From positions 124,001-188,000 of the forward strand of contig DAOSEM010000007.1 in the NCBI GenBank assembly GCA_035363115.1: a stretch of 64,000 nt of DNA, in the 5' to 3' direction. The DNA is from Syntrophales bacterium (GTDB taxonomy: Bacteria > Desulfobacterota > Syntrophia > Syntrophales > PHBD01). Both the position numbers and the translations under genes were made by a program. The notes beneath the pieces were generated by a model, which ran no database searches, had not been told where the DNA came from, and saw only the letters and a list, made by a program, of their open reading frames with translations. Positions 19,235-28,033 of the stretch are shown piece after piece. How positions within the stretch are numbered: position 1 is the stretch's first letter; each line of letters starts with the position of its first letter.

Positions 19235-19765
19235 ATGAAACGACTGCTGGTTCTGTCTCTGTTGTGCATCCCGTGGATTTTTGTTTCCGTTGTCACGGCG
19301 GCGCAGGCCGCCCCCGTGCGGATCGGCATCATCGACGTCCAGAAAATCATCAAGGATTCCAAGGCGGCCAAGGACGCCCGGGCTGTCTTTCAGAAGGAGC
19401 AGGAAAAGAGGCAGGCTGCCTATGCCGCGCGGGAGAAAGAGGTTGTGAAGCTCCAGGAGGAGTTGAAAAAACTCGACGCCAATGCGCCGGCGGAACTCCG
19501 GAAGACAAAGACGGACAAGTTCAATATCGAGGCCAGGGAACTGAAGCGGTTCAAGGACGATCTCGAAGAGGAACTGCGGCGAAAGGAAATCGAGCTGACG
19601 GCAAAGGTAATCCAGGATCTCAACCGCATCCTGGCGGAGTTCCGGAAGAAGGAAAAGCTGACGGTTATTCTCTATAAATCCTCTGCCGCCGCCTATGACG
19701 AGGCCCTGGACATCACGGACCGGGTCATCAAAATATACGACAGCGAGACGGAAAAGAAGAAATAG
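19235..19765 (+). CDS. OmpH/Skp family periplasmic chaperone
   Basis: 176 aa from ATG 19235 (GGGAGG at 19222-19227, spacing 7). A signal peptide (MKRLLVLSLLCIPWIFVSVVTAAQA) is followed by IGIIDVQKIIKDSKAAKDA, the OmpH start, and a long charged coiled coil. Skp binds unfolded outer-membrane proteins in the periplasm. The usual neighbours bamA, lpxD and fabZ are absent, so it is a stand-alone copy and may differ in clients. Confidence 0.85.
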   Translation: MKRLLVLSLLCIPWIFVSVVTAAQAAPVRIGIIDVQKIIKDSKAAKDARAVFQKEQEKRQAAYAAREKEVVKLQEELKKLDANAPAELRKTKTDKFNIEARELKRFKDDLEEELRRKEIELTAKVIQDLNRILAEFRKKEKLTVILYKSSAAAYDEALDITDRVIKIYDSETEKKK

Positions 19766-19785
19766 CGGATTCCGGAGAGATCCTG

Positions 19786-20067
19786 TTACGGCCGGTCCGT
19801 CCGGCTTCCCCCGGCCTGCCGCTCCCGGATGTGCTGGTCCAGGAGGGGCTGCAGGATCGAGAGGAACAGGTCCACGTCTCTGCGAGCCGTCTCAAGCTGC
19901 CCGGGGGCCATCCGGTCCCCGAACATCTTGTGGAAGTTCTCCACGACCTGTTCGAATTCTTCCTGCGCGGCCATGGATTCGCCGATATCGGTGCTCATCA
20001 TGCAGACCTGCAGGCAGAGGGAGGATATCTTCATCTGGGCGAGTATTTCGTATGGATCCGTACTCAT
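19786..20067 (-). CDS. Small hypothetical protein
   Basis: 93 aa, not recognised. The sequence looks genuinely coding: it starts with ATG preceded by AGGAGG and has an amphipathic helical composition (FEQVVENFHKMFG, VDLFLSILQPLLDQHI). It carries several Met and two Cys near the N-terminus and has no signal peptide or membrane segment. Convergent with the Skp-like gene and downstream of the methyltransferase gene on the same strand. Confidence 0.6.
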   Translation of the reverse strand: MSTDPYEILAQMKISSLCLQVCMMSTDIGESMAAQEEFEQVVENFHKMFGDRMAPGQLETARRDVDLFLSILQPLLDQHIRERQAGGSRTDRP

Positions 20068-20146
20068 GGTATGCCAATTCCTCCTGGAGTTCGCCGCCTC
20101 CGTCGAATCGGCGGCCCGGGTGGGGACTCTGCTTACCAGAAAAATC

Positions 20147-20941
20147 TCAGCCTGACAAACCGCCTCTTTTCCGGATGAAAAAGTAGCCGTGGTTTTCCTG
20201 CCTGTCGTCCAGATCCCGGGCCGCCTCCAGGACGTCCAGGCCGGTGTCTTCCAGGAGATTCCGGAAGTCCCGGAATGGGAAGGACGTCATGGTGATGACG
20301 TGAGCGGCGTACGATCCTTCCCCTTCCTTTGTCCGGTACCGGTCCGAGCCGTCCGAGTAGCGCATCTGCAAAAAGGCGAAGGCGCCATCCCGGAGCAGCT
20401 TCTCCATGACCCGGATCACCCGTCCGGTATAGGCCCGTGAAGGGAAGTGCTGGAAGACGGCAATGGACAGGATGAAATCCACGGAACCCGCCGGGACGAT
20501 GTCCAGGATGGATTCCGGATGCTCTGCGGCGATCAGGGTGTCCCTGAAATTCCGGTGCCCCAGCCGCTCCATCTGGCATCTGCACTCCTGGAGGGTGGCG
20601 CCGGAGATTTCGACCCCGTAGATCCGTGAAAAACGCTCGCAGAGGATCCGGGTCAGGGCGCCGCCGCCGCATCCCCATTCCAGGGCTTGCGCATCCCCTG
20701 GGGGAAACGCAGTTCCGGCAGCGGCAAAACGGCGGAACCGTTCTTCCAGGAGATCCCGGTGGAACTCCCCGTGCTCCATCCAGCGTTCCCGCGCCCAGCG
20801 CCCGGAGCCGCACCAGTGAGACTGGTCCCGGATCCGGTCGTCATCGGCGCTCATCCGCCAATACCGGCCCGCTTCACGGCCGGAATCGTCGGGTCCCGCC
20901 TGCCCCATGCGGCGGATGGTCCGCCTCAGCCATGACACCAT
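20147..20941 (-). CDS. Class I SAM-dependent methyltransferase
   Basis: 264 aa. Motif I is ALEWGCGGGALTRIL (about 88-102), then IYGVEISGATLQ and, further on, VDFILSIAVFQHFPSRAYTGRVIRVMEKLLRDGAFAFLQ, the post-motif region of Methyltransf_11-type enzymes. The N-terminal WCGSGRWARERWMEHGEFHRD is reminiscent of sugar or lipid methyltransferases. Substrate not predictable. Possibly co-transcribed with the 93-aa gene downstream, 79 nt away. Confidence 0.8.
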   Translation of the reverse strand: MVSWLRRTIRRMGQAGPDDSGREAGRYWRMSADDDRIRDQSHWCGSGRWARERWMEHGEFHRDLLEERFRRFAAAGTAFPPGDAQALEWGCGGGALTRILCERFSRIYGVEISGATLQECRCQMERLGHRNFRDTLIAAEHPESILDIVPAGSVDFILSIAVFQHFPSRAYTGRVIRVMEKLLRDGAFAFLQMRYSDGSDRYRTKEGEGSYAAHVITMTSFPFRDFRNLLEDTGLDVLEAARDLDDRQENHGYFFIRKRGGLSG

Positions 20942-21053
20942 GCCACCCCCTTCCCGTCAGCACGGCTGTACCCGATTCGTGGTGGTTTCGCAACGGTTCC
21001 GTAAAGGCCCCCCCGCATACATCCGGGAGGCATGAACGGTCCGGCTTTGCTCC

Positions 21054-21083
21054 TTGACGATCGCCGCCGGGGAATCGTATGAT
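21054..21083 (+). promoter_or_regulatory. Promoter of the coiled-coil/C39 peptidase operon
   Basis: TTGACG (21054-21059), 18-nt spacer, TATGAT (21078-21083). It implies a 5' leader of about 165 nt with no obvious structure. The rest of 20942-21254 holds nothing recognisable. Confidence 0.5.
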
Positions 21084-21254
21084 GCATATCAAGGGCGCTT
21101 CCGCCCCCTCCATGAGGGACGTGTAGGCCTGGCGGACCCGGGACGGCGTCAGCATTCTGATGTGGAAGGACCATTTCTTCCCGACCTTTTTCAGCCGTGT
21201 TTCACACTGCCTGTGGGTCCGGGGAGCGCAGCGGCAATGAAACGGGAGTGAACC

Positions 21255-21512
21255 GTGACGATGGATGCATTGAAGGGTGAACTGGAGGCGACGTACGAGG
21301 AAATCGTGGATGTCCTGTCAAGGCGTCTGGAATCGGTCTGGGATATCCTGAAGGACGTACAGAAAGAATCCATATCCATGCAGGAAAAGGTCGAGGCGGT
21401 CAGAGCGGCCGTCGGTGACCTGAGGCAGGCAATCGTTCAGAGCTCGCTGGATGACGGGGACAGGGCCCGATTCGAGGCGCACCTCAAGAAAATGGAAGAT
21501 TTGCTTGCTTGA
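21255..21512 (+). CDS. Small coiled-coil protein
   Basis: 85 aa; GTG start at 21255 fits CGGGAG at 21243-21248 better than the ATG at 21261. The sequence is strongly heptad-like and acidic (LEATYEEIVDVLSRRLESVWDILKDVQKESISMQEKVEAVRAAVGDLRQAI). No signal peptide. It resembles the next protein in size and charge, so the two may form a heteromeric coiled coil or be old duplicates. Function unknown. Confidence 0.7.
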   Translation: MTMDALKGELEATYEEIVDVLSRRLESVWDILKDVQKESISMQEKVEAVRAAVGDLRQAIVQSSLDDGDRARFEAHLKKMEDLLA

Positions 21513-21544
21513 ACCGGGATGAATGGAGCCGGGGAGGTTGAGTC

Positions 21545-21748
21545 ATGATCGAGCGGCTGCAGACTCAGATCGAGTCCATTTCGGAAATGGCGGAGAAGCT
21601 GGCGGAGCGTATCGAGGATATCCGGGAGGCCGTGGAAGATTTGAAACAGTCCGTCTATGCCTTGAAACTGGACGACGACCAGACAGAAGAATTGGAAGAT
21701 GTTTTCGATCGCATCGAAACCCTTCTTTCCGGGGCTGATCTCGAATGA
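21545..21748 (+). CDS. Small coiled-coil protein
   Basis: 67 aa, nearly all one predicted helix (IERLQTQIESISEMAEKLAERIEDIREAVEDLKQSVYAL), ending in an acidic segment. GGGGAGG precedes the ATG. Its last four bases (ATGA) are shared with the start of the peptidase gene, so the genes are translationally coupled. Function unknown. Confidence 0.7.
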   Translation: MIERLQTQIESISEMAEKLAERIEDIREAVEDLKQSVYALKLDDDQTEELEDVFDRIETLLSGADLE

Positions 21749-22608
21749 TGGTTCGACAGGCATTTCCCCGGGAACGGCGATCCTGCGGAGAAGGACGAAC
21801 ACGCGGTTCGGTGTCCGGTATCCTGAGCCGAATCGGCTCCGGACAAAGGTTCCTCCTGTGTGCCGCCGGCCGACCCGGGACGGTTACGCGATCTGCTCTC
21901 CTGGCCTTCCTTGTCCTGCCGGCTTTGGCGATGCTTCTGCCGTCATTCGCGGAGGCAGGGGATATCTATCGCTACACCGCCCCGGACGGGAGCGTTCTCT
22001 TCACCAACATGCCCATGGCACCGGCCCAGGCCGAGCGGATCTTCCATGACCCGCCGGCGCCTTCCTCCGGGCTGGCCTCGTCGTCGAATCCCCGTTCCGC
22101 CGCATCCGTGCAGGATGCCGGCTCGTCGTCGGACAGGGCGAAAGCATCTGCCGCAACCTCCCATCTCATCACCCCTTTCCCCCTGGTGAAGCAGAAGGGA
22201 CCCTGGTGTGTGGCTGCCAGCGCCGAGATGGTCCTGAAATACTACGGTTTCCCCGGACGACAGGACGATATCGCCTTCGGGGTTTACGAAAACCGGAATA
22301 CCGGTACCACCCTGGCGACGATCTGCCGCTACATCAATCGCATCGCCGGGCTTCGGGCCTGGCTCCGGGAGCGGACCGGCTTTGAAGTCGTCAAGCGCTG
22401 CATCGATTCAAATGTGCCTGTCATGGTGCCCCTGAAGGAGCCGGGGCAGAGCGAGGGGCATCTTGTTGTGGTCATCGGGTACGATGACAGCCGGCAGGTG
22501 ATGACCTTGGCGGAGCCCGCCACGGGGCTTGCCGTCCAGGTTCCCTACCGGAGCTTCCTGAAAGTCTGGACGGGTGCCTCCGTGACCGTGACCCCGACAC
22601 GGCTGTAA
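21745..22608 (+). CDS. Exported C39-like cysteine peptidase with DUF4124-type N-terminal region
   Basis: 287 aa. A basic N-terminus and a hydrophobic stretch (ALLAFLVLPALAMLLPSFAEAG, about 51-72) suggest a long signal sequence or N-terminal anchor. Next comes DIYRYTAPDGSVLFTNMP, the DUF4124 signature, then a Ser/Ala-rich linker and a papain-like C39-family domain with catalytic Cys in GPWCVAASAEMVLKYYG and His in GHLVVVIGYDD. Related proteins cleave double-glycine leaders or act in the envelope. Translationally coupled to the small coiled-coil gene, a possible partner or substrate (inference). Confidence 0.8.
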   Translation: MMVRQAFPRERRSCGEGRTRGSVSGILSRIGSGQRFLLCAAGRPGTVTRSALLAFLVLPALAMLLPSFAEAGDIYRYTAPDGSVLFTNMPMAPAQAERIFHDPPAPSSGLASSSNPRSAASVQDAGSSSDRAKASAATSHLITPFPLVKQKGPWCVAASAEMVLKYYGFPGRQDDIAFGVYENRNTGTTLATICRYINRIAGLRAWLRERTGFEVVKRCIDSNVPVMVPLKEPGQSEGHLVVVIGYDDSRQVMTLAEPATGLAVQVPYRSFLKVWTGASVTVTPTRL

Positions 22609-22630
22609 AGGAACCGTTCCCTTCCCGTGT

Positions 22631-23413
22631 TCAATCCTCGATGATGGCCACCGGCCGGCACCATCCGGCGGATGCCCCCTTGATCTTGACGGGGAAGCAG
22701 CAGACGGTGAACCCGTGGGGGCGACCGATGGCGGAGAGGTTGGCCATCTTCTCCATGTGGCAGTAGCCGATTTCAATGCCGGCGAAGTGGGCCTCCCAGA
22801 CGACCCGGGGATCCCCCTTCTCCTGGAATTCCTTGGCCAGAAACGGCAGGGGCCTGTCCCAGCTCCAGGCGTCGATGCCCACCACGCGCACGCCCTTTTC
22901 CGTCAGGAAGAGGGTGCTTTCCCGGTCCATGCCCGCCCCCTTGAGCAGATACTCGGCCTTTCCCCAGGCCGCTTCCGCCCCCGTCTGGACGAGTACGATG
23001 TCCAGCGGCTTGATCTCGTAGCGGATTCTGTCCAACTCCTTCTGAACATCCCCGGCGGTGATGCGCTCACCGTCTCCCTTGTGCCGGAAGTCCAGCAGGA
23101 CCCCGTCGCTCATGCACCACTCGAGGGGGATCTCGTCGATGGTCATGGCTGGCTTCCCCTTGTCCTGGGTGGGGTGGTAGTGGTACGGCGCATCCAGGTG
23201 GGTTCCGCTGTGGGTGGCGAGATGGACGAATTCGACGGCCCAGCCGACACCGCCCGGGAGCTGGTCCTGCCGGATTCCCGGGAAGAAATCGAGCATGCTG
23301 GGGGCGCCCATGGCATGATCGATGTAGTCGATCTTCGGGATCATCATGGGCGGGTCCGACGGAAGGCCGGACTCGATGGCGATGCTCAGGTCGACGAAAC
23401 GCTTTCTGGTCAT
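22631..23413 (-). CDS. Cyclase-family (kynurenine formamidase-like) metal hydrolase
   Basis: 260 aa. The metal-binding signature HSGTHLDAPYHYHP (about 68-81) defines the cyclase/KynB fold; a further His lies in EAHFAGIEIGYCH. Family members hydrolyse amides, lactones or cyclic substrates, and the actual substrate cannot be told. It lies 134 nt downstream of an OFA-family anion transporter on the same strand, suggesting uptake and hydrolysis of a small carboxylate-type compound. Convergent with the C39 peptidase gene. Confidence 0.82.
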   Translation of the reverse strand: MTRKRFVDLSIAIESGLPSDPPMMIPKIDYIDHAMGAPSMLDFFPGIRQDQLPGGVGWAVEFVHLATHSGTHLDAPYHYHPTQDKGKPAMTIDEIPLEWCMSDGVLLDFRHKGDGERITAGDVQKELDRIRYEIKPLDIVLVQTGAEAAWGKAEYLLKGAGMDRESTLFLTEKGVRVVGIDAWSWDRPLPFLAKEFQEKGDPRVVWEAHFAGIEIGYCHMEKMANLSAIGRPHGFTVCCFPVKIKGASAGWCRPVAIIED

Positions 23414-23547
23414 GGCTCCCTCCTTGGGGTAACGGATTCCAGCCGTTACGCCCGGCCTGCCAGGTTCAGGGATGGACGCTGGCAGGCCGGGGTGACGGAG
23501 CAGGGTGGCCGAAGGCGAAATGACCGGCCGCTGCGGGCGTGTTTCTG

Positions 23548-24786
23548 TCAGGCGGTTTTCCGTTCAGGCCTGCTGTAGAGCAGGGCCAGGACGAACCCGA
23601 CGATGAGGAGCCCCGCCGCCACGTACAGGGCGATTCCCTTCATCTGGGCGAACACCAGGGGGCCGACGACTCCCGCGGCGCCCCAGGCGGTCAGCATCAT
23701 CCCGTAGACCTTGCCGATGTAGCTGGGGCCGAAGGAATCCGCGGCGAAGGCCGGCATGGTGGCGAACCCGCCGCCGTAGCAGGCCAGGAGATAACAGGCG
23801 ATGACCGTGAAGAGAAGCTGGCTCGAGATGCCCGGAAGGACGATGTACAGGACCGCCTGGGTGACGAACATGGTCATGAAGACGTTTTTCCGGCCGATGG
23901 CGTCGGAGAGCCAGGCCCAGAGAAGCCGGCCGAGGCCGTTGAAGATGGAGGCGACGGCCAGGATCGTTCCGCCCGCCACGGCGAGGGCGGCAGCCGGGAT
24001 CCCGGGATTCGATGCCTTCACCACGTCCTGGGCCATGGGCGAGAGTTGGGAGATGAGGCCCAGGCCGGCGGAGACGTTCAGGAACAGCATCGCCCAGAGC
24101 ATCCACCACTGGCGGGTCTTGACCGCTTCGTCAAACTTGTAGGAATCCGCCGCCGAGACGCCGCCGGCTGCGGCCGGCTTGAAGCCCGCCGGCAGCCAGC
24201 CCGCCGGGGGGTTCTTGTAGAACTGTGCGGCACCGGTTACGGCGATCAGGAAGATGACGCCCCAGATGTAGAACGTGTTGGCCACGCCCATGGAGATGAC
24301 CATGTCCGGGGCGATCTTGCCCATGAAGAAGGCGCCGGCGCCGAATCCCATGACGGCGAGTCCCGTCACGAGCCCCCGCTTGTCGGGAAACCACCGGATC
24401 AGAGTGGCGATGGGCGTTACGTAGCCGAAGCCGTTCCCCAGACCGCCGATGAGGCCGAAGCCCAGGTACAGGAGCCAGATGCTGCCGATCGAGTCGGCCA
24501 GCCCCGCCATGAGTGTCCCGATGCCGAAGAGCACGCCTCCCAGGGTGGCCACGAACTTGGGGCCTTTCTTATCCACTAGGGTTCCACCGAACGCCGCGGC
24601 CAGACCAATCACGCCTATACAGATCATGAAGGTGACCTGCGTTTCCGTCTCCCCCCAGCCGTGGGTGTTCATCAGGGGTTTCTTGAAAACGGACCACGCA
24701 TACACCGTTCCCAGGCACAACTGCATTACGATCGCCGCAATGGCGATCCACCAACGTTTTCCTTCCAGGTTTTCGTTACTCATCAT
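23548..24786 (-). CDS. OFA-family MFS transporter (oxalate/formate antiporter-like)
   Basis: 412 aa with 12 predicted membrane helices. The N-terminus KRWWIAIAAIVMQLCLGTVYAWSVFKKPL and the segment LYLGFGLIGGLGNGFGYVTPIATLIRWFPDKRGLVTGLAVMGFG are hallmarks of the oxalate:formate antiporter family. Substrate in this organism is unknown; formate or another carboxylate would suit a syntroph. Probably in one transcript with the cyclase-family gene. Confidence 0.9.
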   Translation of the reverse strand: MMSNENLEGKRWWIAIAAIVMQLCLGTVYAWSVFKKPLMNTHGWGETETQVTFMICIGVIGLAAAFGGTLVDKKGPKFVATLGGVLFGIGTLMAGLADSIGSIWLLYLGFGLIGGLGNGFGYVTPIATLIRWFPDKRGLVTGLAVMGFGAGAFFMGKIAPDMVISMGVANTFYIWGVIFLIAVTGAAQFYKNPPAGWLPAGFKPAAAGGVSAADSYKFDEAVKTRQWWMLWAMLFLNVSAGLGLISQLSPMAQDVVKASNPGIPAAALAVAGGTILAVASIFNGLGRLLWAWLSDAIGRKNVFMTMFVTQAVLYIVLPGISSQLLFTVIACYLLACYGGGFATMPAFAADSFGPSYIGKVYGMMLTAWGAAGVVGPLVFAQMKGIALYVAAGLLIVGFVLALLYSRPERKTA

Positions 24787-24910
24787 ATCCTCCCTGGCAC
24801 ATTATTTATGTATGGCATGCGCACCATACCAGATTCCGTATGTGTTTGCATCGCTTGTTGCAGTATCCAGCCGGCGAACGGGCCGGGCAGATACGGACAG
24901 GGACGGGCCG

Positions 24911-24937
24911 AAAAAAGCTCCCCAGGGGGAGCTTTTT
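24911..24937 (-). terminator. Intrinsic terminator, downstream of ubiA-like gene
   Basis: AAAAAAGCTCCCCAGGGGGAGCTTTTTT: 7-bp GC stem flanked by A and T runs, so it can work in both directions. It ends the leftward prenyltransferase transcript. Confidence 0.85.
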
Positions 24938-24973
24938 TCGGTTCTCGTTCAAAATGGAAAAGCCGGGACTTCA

Positions 24974-25870
24974 TCAAATGACCGCCCTGGTGTCCAGCAG
25001 GATCGCCAGCAGGAGGAGTATCCCAAAGACGGTATCGAACTGTGCCGTCAGGGCGTCGGCCATGTCGGGGATCTTCTCCCGGAAGGTCTTCAGAAGGCTC
25101 ACCGCCTTGGGAACGGAGAGAAAGATGAGGAGTCCCCAGAAGCTCATGACGCCCGTTGCAATCATTCCGAGCACGTACGCATAGGAGAGAACGATCATCC
25201 CCGCGAAGAGGAGGTAGCTCCTGCGGCTGCCCAGCATGATGCTGATGGTCTTGACGTTCTGGCGGGCGTCATAGGCAATGTCCCGCATGTTGTTGGCGAA
25301 GAGGACGAGGGCGACAAGGACGCCGAAGGGAATGGAAATGAGCAGAGCCTTGCTGGAAAGTCCCCCGCGCTGTACGGCATATGCCCCTTCGATCATGAGG
25401 GGGCCCCACATCATGAAGACGGCGAATTCGCCGAGGGCGCGGTATTTGAACTTGACGGGCCCCGCCGTGTAGAAAACGCAGGTCAGGACCCCGATGATCC
25501 CGATCCAGAGGACGTGCCAGGAGCGGAAGAAAGCCGCCACCGTTCCAATGGTGATGGTGATGGCCAGCATGACGGCGGTCTCCGCAAGGAGTTGCCGGGG
25601 GGTCAGCATTCCCGAGATCAGCGGCTGGGGGCGGTATTTCGCCGTCGGTGAGTCCTCCTGGTCGACGCCGTAGCGGGTGTCGCAATAATCGTTGATAAGA
25701 TTGGCCGCGGCGTGGAAGGTCGTGATGCCGACGGCCGTCAGGGCGAACCAGATCCAGGATATCGATCCCTCCTCCGCGGCGAGCAGCGTTCCCACCGATA
25801 CGGAAATGAGAGACATCGTGAACGACCAGGGGCGGGTGGCAATGAAGTATTTCTTTACGGTCTCCAGCAT
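24974..25870 (-). CDS. UbiA-family prenyltransferase (MenA-like)
   Basis: 298 aa from ATG 25870, which follows GGCAGGA; the frame continues upstream but the added residues do not look coding. Eight or nine membrane helices. First Asp motif ANLINDYCDTRYGVD (about 60-74), second motif NNMRDIAYDARQNVKT. Such enzymes attach polyprenyl chains to 1,4-dihydroxy-2-naphthoate or related rings for menaquinone, and the motif spacing is closest to MenA. No other men gene is nearby, so the exact acceptor is uncertain. A clear promoter lies 40-70 nt upstream. Confidence 0.85.
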   Translation of the reverse strand: MLETVKKYFIATRPWSFTMSLISVSVGTLLAAEEGSISWIWFALTAVGITTFHAAANLINDYCDTRYGVDQEDSPTAKYRPQPLISGMLTPRQLLAETAVMLAITITIGTVAAFFRSWHVLWIGIIGVLTCVFYTAGPVKFKYRALGEFAVFMMWGPLMIEGAYAVQRGGLSSKALLISIPFGVLVALVLFANNMRDIAYDARQNVKTISIMLGSRRSYLLFAGMIVLSYAYVLGMIATGVMSFWGLLIFLSVPKAVSLLKTFREKIPDMADALTAQFDTVFGILLLLAILLDTRAVI

Positions 25871-25910
25871 ACGCAAAATCCTGCCTTTCCGGATGTTTCC
25901 ACGGGAGGCG

Positions 25911-25939
25911 AATGTAATCGGGACAGGCTCCCAAGTCAA
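25911..25939 (-). promoter_or_regulatory. Promoter of the UbiA-family gene
   Basis: On the minus strand TTGACT (25939-25934), 17-nt spacer, TACATT (25916-25911). Confidence 0.6.
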
Positions 25940-26309
25940 GCATTTATGGCGGGGAGACGAGCCCTGCAACTGCCGATGGAGAGACATCGCCGCGAACCGG
26001 AGGCGGCCCCTTCCGCTGCCTCTTTGCATGGCTCCTCGTTCCCGTCTCCCTCCTGTACGCGGAATCTTCTCCGCGGCCCGCGCGCAGGCGTTCTGCACGC
26101 GACGGACAGATTTCATGGTCCGCTTGATTTTTTTATCAATATGTCTTTTGGGGAACGGTCCGGTCATTGTATAATGCGCCGCTCGGAAGTCCATGCCCGT
26201 CAGGTGCCGGCGTGAAAACCGGCCTGTCCTGACCGGGGAATCGGCTCTCCCGTCCGCGGATGGAGTGGGTGCCGTCCACGGGTCGATTCAAGGAACAGGA
26301 GGTGGATGA
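25940..26309. other. Intergenic region with possible rightward promoter
   Basis: Divergent spacer between the prenyltransferase gene and the redox operon. A perfect TATAAT at 26170-26175 has only a weak -35 17 nt upstream (TTTGGG), and is the likely promoter of the operon that starts at 26310. Nothing else is recognisable. Confidence 0.4.
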
Positions 26310-26840
26310 ATGGATGCATTCCGGCAGGTCGCGGCCGGGAAAAAGCCTCTCCAGAGAATGTATGTTGCCTTCATGCTCTGGTTCGTCGGCCGGGCGATAC
26401 AGGCCGCCGCCCGGGTGGATGACGAAATCGCCTCGGAATTTGATGACTTGCCACCCGGATTCACCTTTTCGCTGGCGGTCCTGCCGTCGGGTCCGGCCAT
26501 GGCCATCGGTAAGGATGCGAGCGGGGGCGTGCGCTATCTCGGGACGAGCCCGGGACCGCGGAAGCCGGACCTGGAGATGAAGATCAAGAACATCGAGGCG
26601 GCCATGCTCATGTTCACGTTCCGGGAGAGCACGGCGGCCGCCACGGCGCGAAACCGCCTCATCGTGGACGGCGATATCCCCGCGGCCTGCGCCGTCGTCC
26701 GGATCCTCGACGCCGTGGAGGTCTACCTGCTGGTGAAACCCATCGCCAGGCTGGCGGTCAAGCGGTATCCATCCTGGCCCTTGCGGCGGATCCTGATCGG
26801 CCGGCCCTTGATCTATCTCAGGTCCGTCCTGGGGATCTGA
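26310..26840 (+). CDS. SCP2-like small protein opening an aldehyde/alcohol redox operon
   Basis: 176 aa, no named family recognised with confidence. The middle part (TFSLAVLPSGPAMAIGKD, then PDLEMKIKNIEAAMLMFTFRESTAAATARNRLIVDGDIPAAC) has the look of an SCP2 sterol/acyl-carrier-type fold, with an amphipathic C-terminus (LVKPIARLAVKRYPSWPLRRIL). There is no signal peptide. It lies 10 nt before two Fe-ADH genes, so binding of a hydrophobic aldehyde, alcohol or acyl substrate is a reasonable guess. GGAGGTGGA precedes the ATG. Confidence 0.6.
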   Translation: MDAFRQVAAGKKPLQRMYVAFMLWFVGRAIQAAARVDDEIASEFDDLPPGFTFSLAVLPSGPAMAIGKDASGGVRYLGTSPGPRKPDLEMKIKNIEAAMLMFTFRESTAAATARNRLIVDGDIPAACAVVRILDAVEVYLLVKPIARLAVKRYPSWPLRRILIGRPLIYLRSVLGI

Positions 26841-26850
26841 GGAGAGAGCC

Positions 26851-28014
26851 ATGACCGAATCCTTTGCCTTCCTGAGCCCCATCAAAATCAACGCGGGACG
26901 GAAAGCCCTGGAGCACCTCCCCTTCGAACTGGACGGGATGAACGCGGGGAAACCCCTGATCCTGACGGATCCGGAGGGAATCCGTGCCGGTCTGGACCGG
27001 ATCGTCGAGGAAGCCTTCGGCGAGTCGGGCCTGGTCCTGGGATTCTACGGCGGAGTTCCTCCGGACCCGGATCCCGCCCTGATCCGCGATCTGGCCGGCC
27101 TGTACCTGGGACGGGGGTTCGACGCCCTTGTGGCCGTCGGGTCCGGTTCCGTCATGAACACCGCCAAAATCCTGAACATCGCCGTTTCCGGCAGACCCGA
27201 AGACCTGGAAGCCTTTGCCGGGGAGGACCGGATACCGCGAAGGCTTCGTCCCTTCGTCGCCGTTCCCCGTTCCGGGGGGACCGGCTACGAGGCGTCGCAG
27301 CATGCCGTTCTCGGGGACAGGAAGTACTTGTCCCGCCGCCTGATGCCGGACCTGGTCGTCATCGACCCCCGGATGCTCGCACCCGGAAATCGCGCCTCCC
27401 TGGTGGAAGGCGCCCTCGCGGCCTGGGCGCATGCCGTCGAAGCATACTTCACCGCCCCGGAAAATCCCCTGGTGGAAGCGTATGCCGGAGGGGCGCTGGC
27501 CCTTCTTCGCGAAGCCCTGGTTCCGGGAATCCGTGGAACGGCGGACGAAAACGAACGGGTCGCCCTGGCGAATGCCGCCGTGTGTGCCGCCTGCGCCTTC
27601 TCCAATGCCCCCCTCGGGCCGGCCCACGTCCTGGGAGAGGCCATCGCGAGCGCGGCGGATATCTCCGCGGGGGCCGCCATGGGGCTTCTCCTGCCTTCCG
27701 TTGCCGCCCGCCTCGCGGGCCGGGATGGCCGGGACCTTTCCCGTCTTCTTCTTCCCTTGGCCGGGATGGACCGGTTTTCAGAAACGGCGGAGGCGGAGCG
27801 CAGCGCAGCGGTTCCCCCCCTTCTCGGCCGCATGCTGGAGGACATTCTGGCGGCCGCGGGGCGAATCGTCCCGCGGAACCTGGAGGAGGCGGGCCTGCCG
27901 CGGGAGCGCATGGCGGATCTGGCAGGCGGTGCCGCGAGCGGAGAGGGATCATGGATGGTGGAGGACTCGATGGCGGTCCTCGAAGAGGCCTGGAACGGGA
28001 AAAGAGCCGCCTGA
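26851..28014 (+). CDS. Degenerate iron-type alcohol dehydrogenase homologue (metal ligands lost)
   Basis: 387 aa, group III (Fe-type) ADH fold. The dinucleotide loop is VAVGSGSVMNTAK and the second block is VPRSGGTGYEASQHAVL, both divergent from the neighbour gene (IGGGSVMDTAK, PTTAGTGSEVTQAAV). Of four metal ligands (Asp, His, His, His), two are replaced: the DALTH Asp is Ala190 (LAAWAH) and the last His (VPHGA in the neighbour) is Ala273 (ISAGA). His194 and His259 remain. It is probably metal-free, perhaps a non-catalytic partner of the intact paralogue encoded 19 nt downstream, or an enzyme with different chemistry. Confidence 0.8.
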   Translation: MTESFAFLSPIKINAGRKALEHLPFELDGMNAGKPLILTDPEGIRAGLDRIVEEAFGESGLVLGFYGGVPPDPDPALIRDLAGLYLGRGFDALVAVGSGSVMNTAKILNIAVSGRPEDLEAFAGEDRIPRRLRPFVAVPRSGGTGYEASQHAVLGDRKYLSRRLMPDLVVIDPRMLAPGNRASLVEGALAAWAHAVEAYFTAPENPLVEAYAGGALALLREALVPGIRGTADENERVALANAAVCAACAFSNAPLGPAHVLGEAIASAADISAGAAMGLLLPSVAARLAGRDGRDLSRLLLPLAGMDRFSETAEAERSAAVPPLLGRMLEDILAAAGRIVPRNLEEAGLPRERMADLAGGAASGEGSWMVEDSMAVLEEAWNGKRAA

Positions 28015-28033
28015 ACGGCGAGAGGTGAAATCC

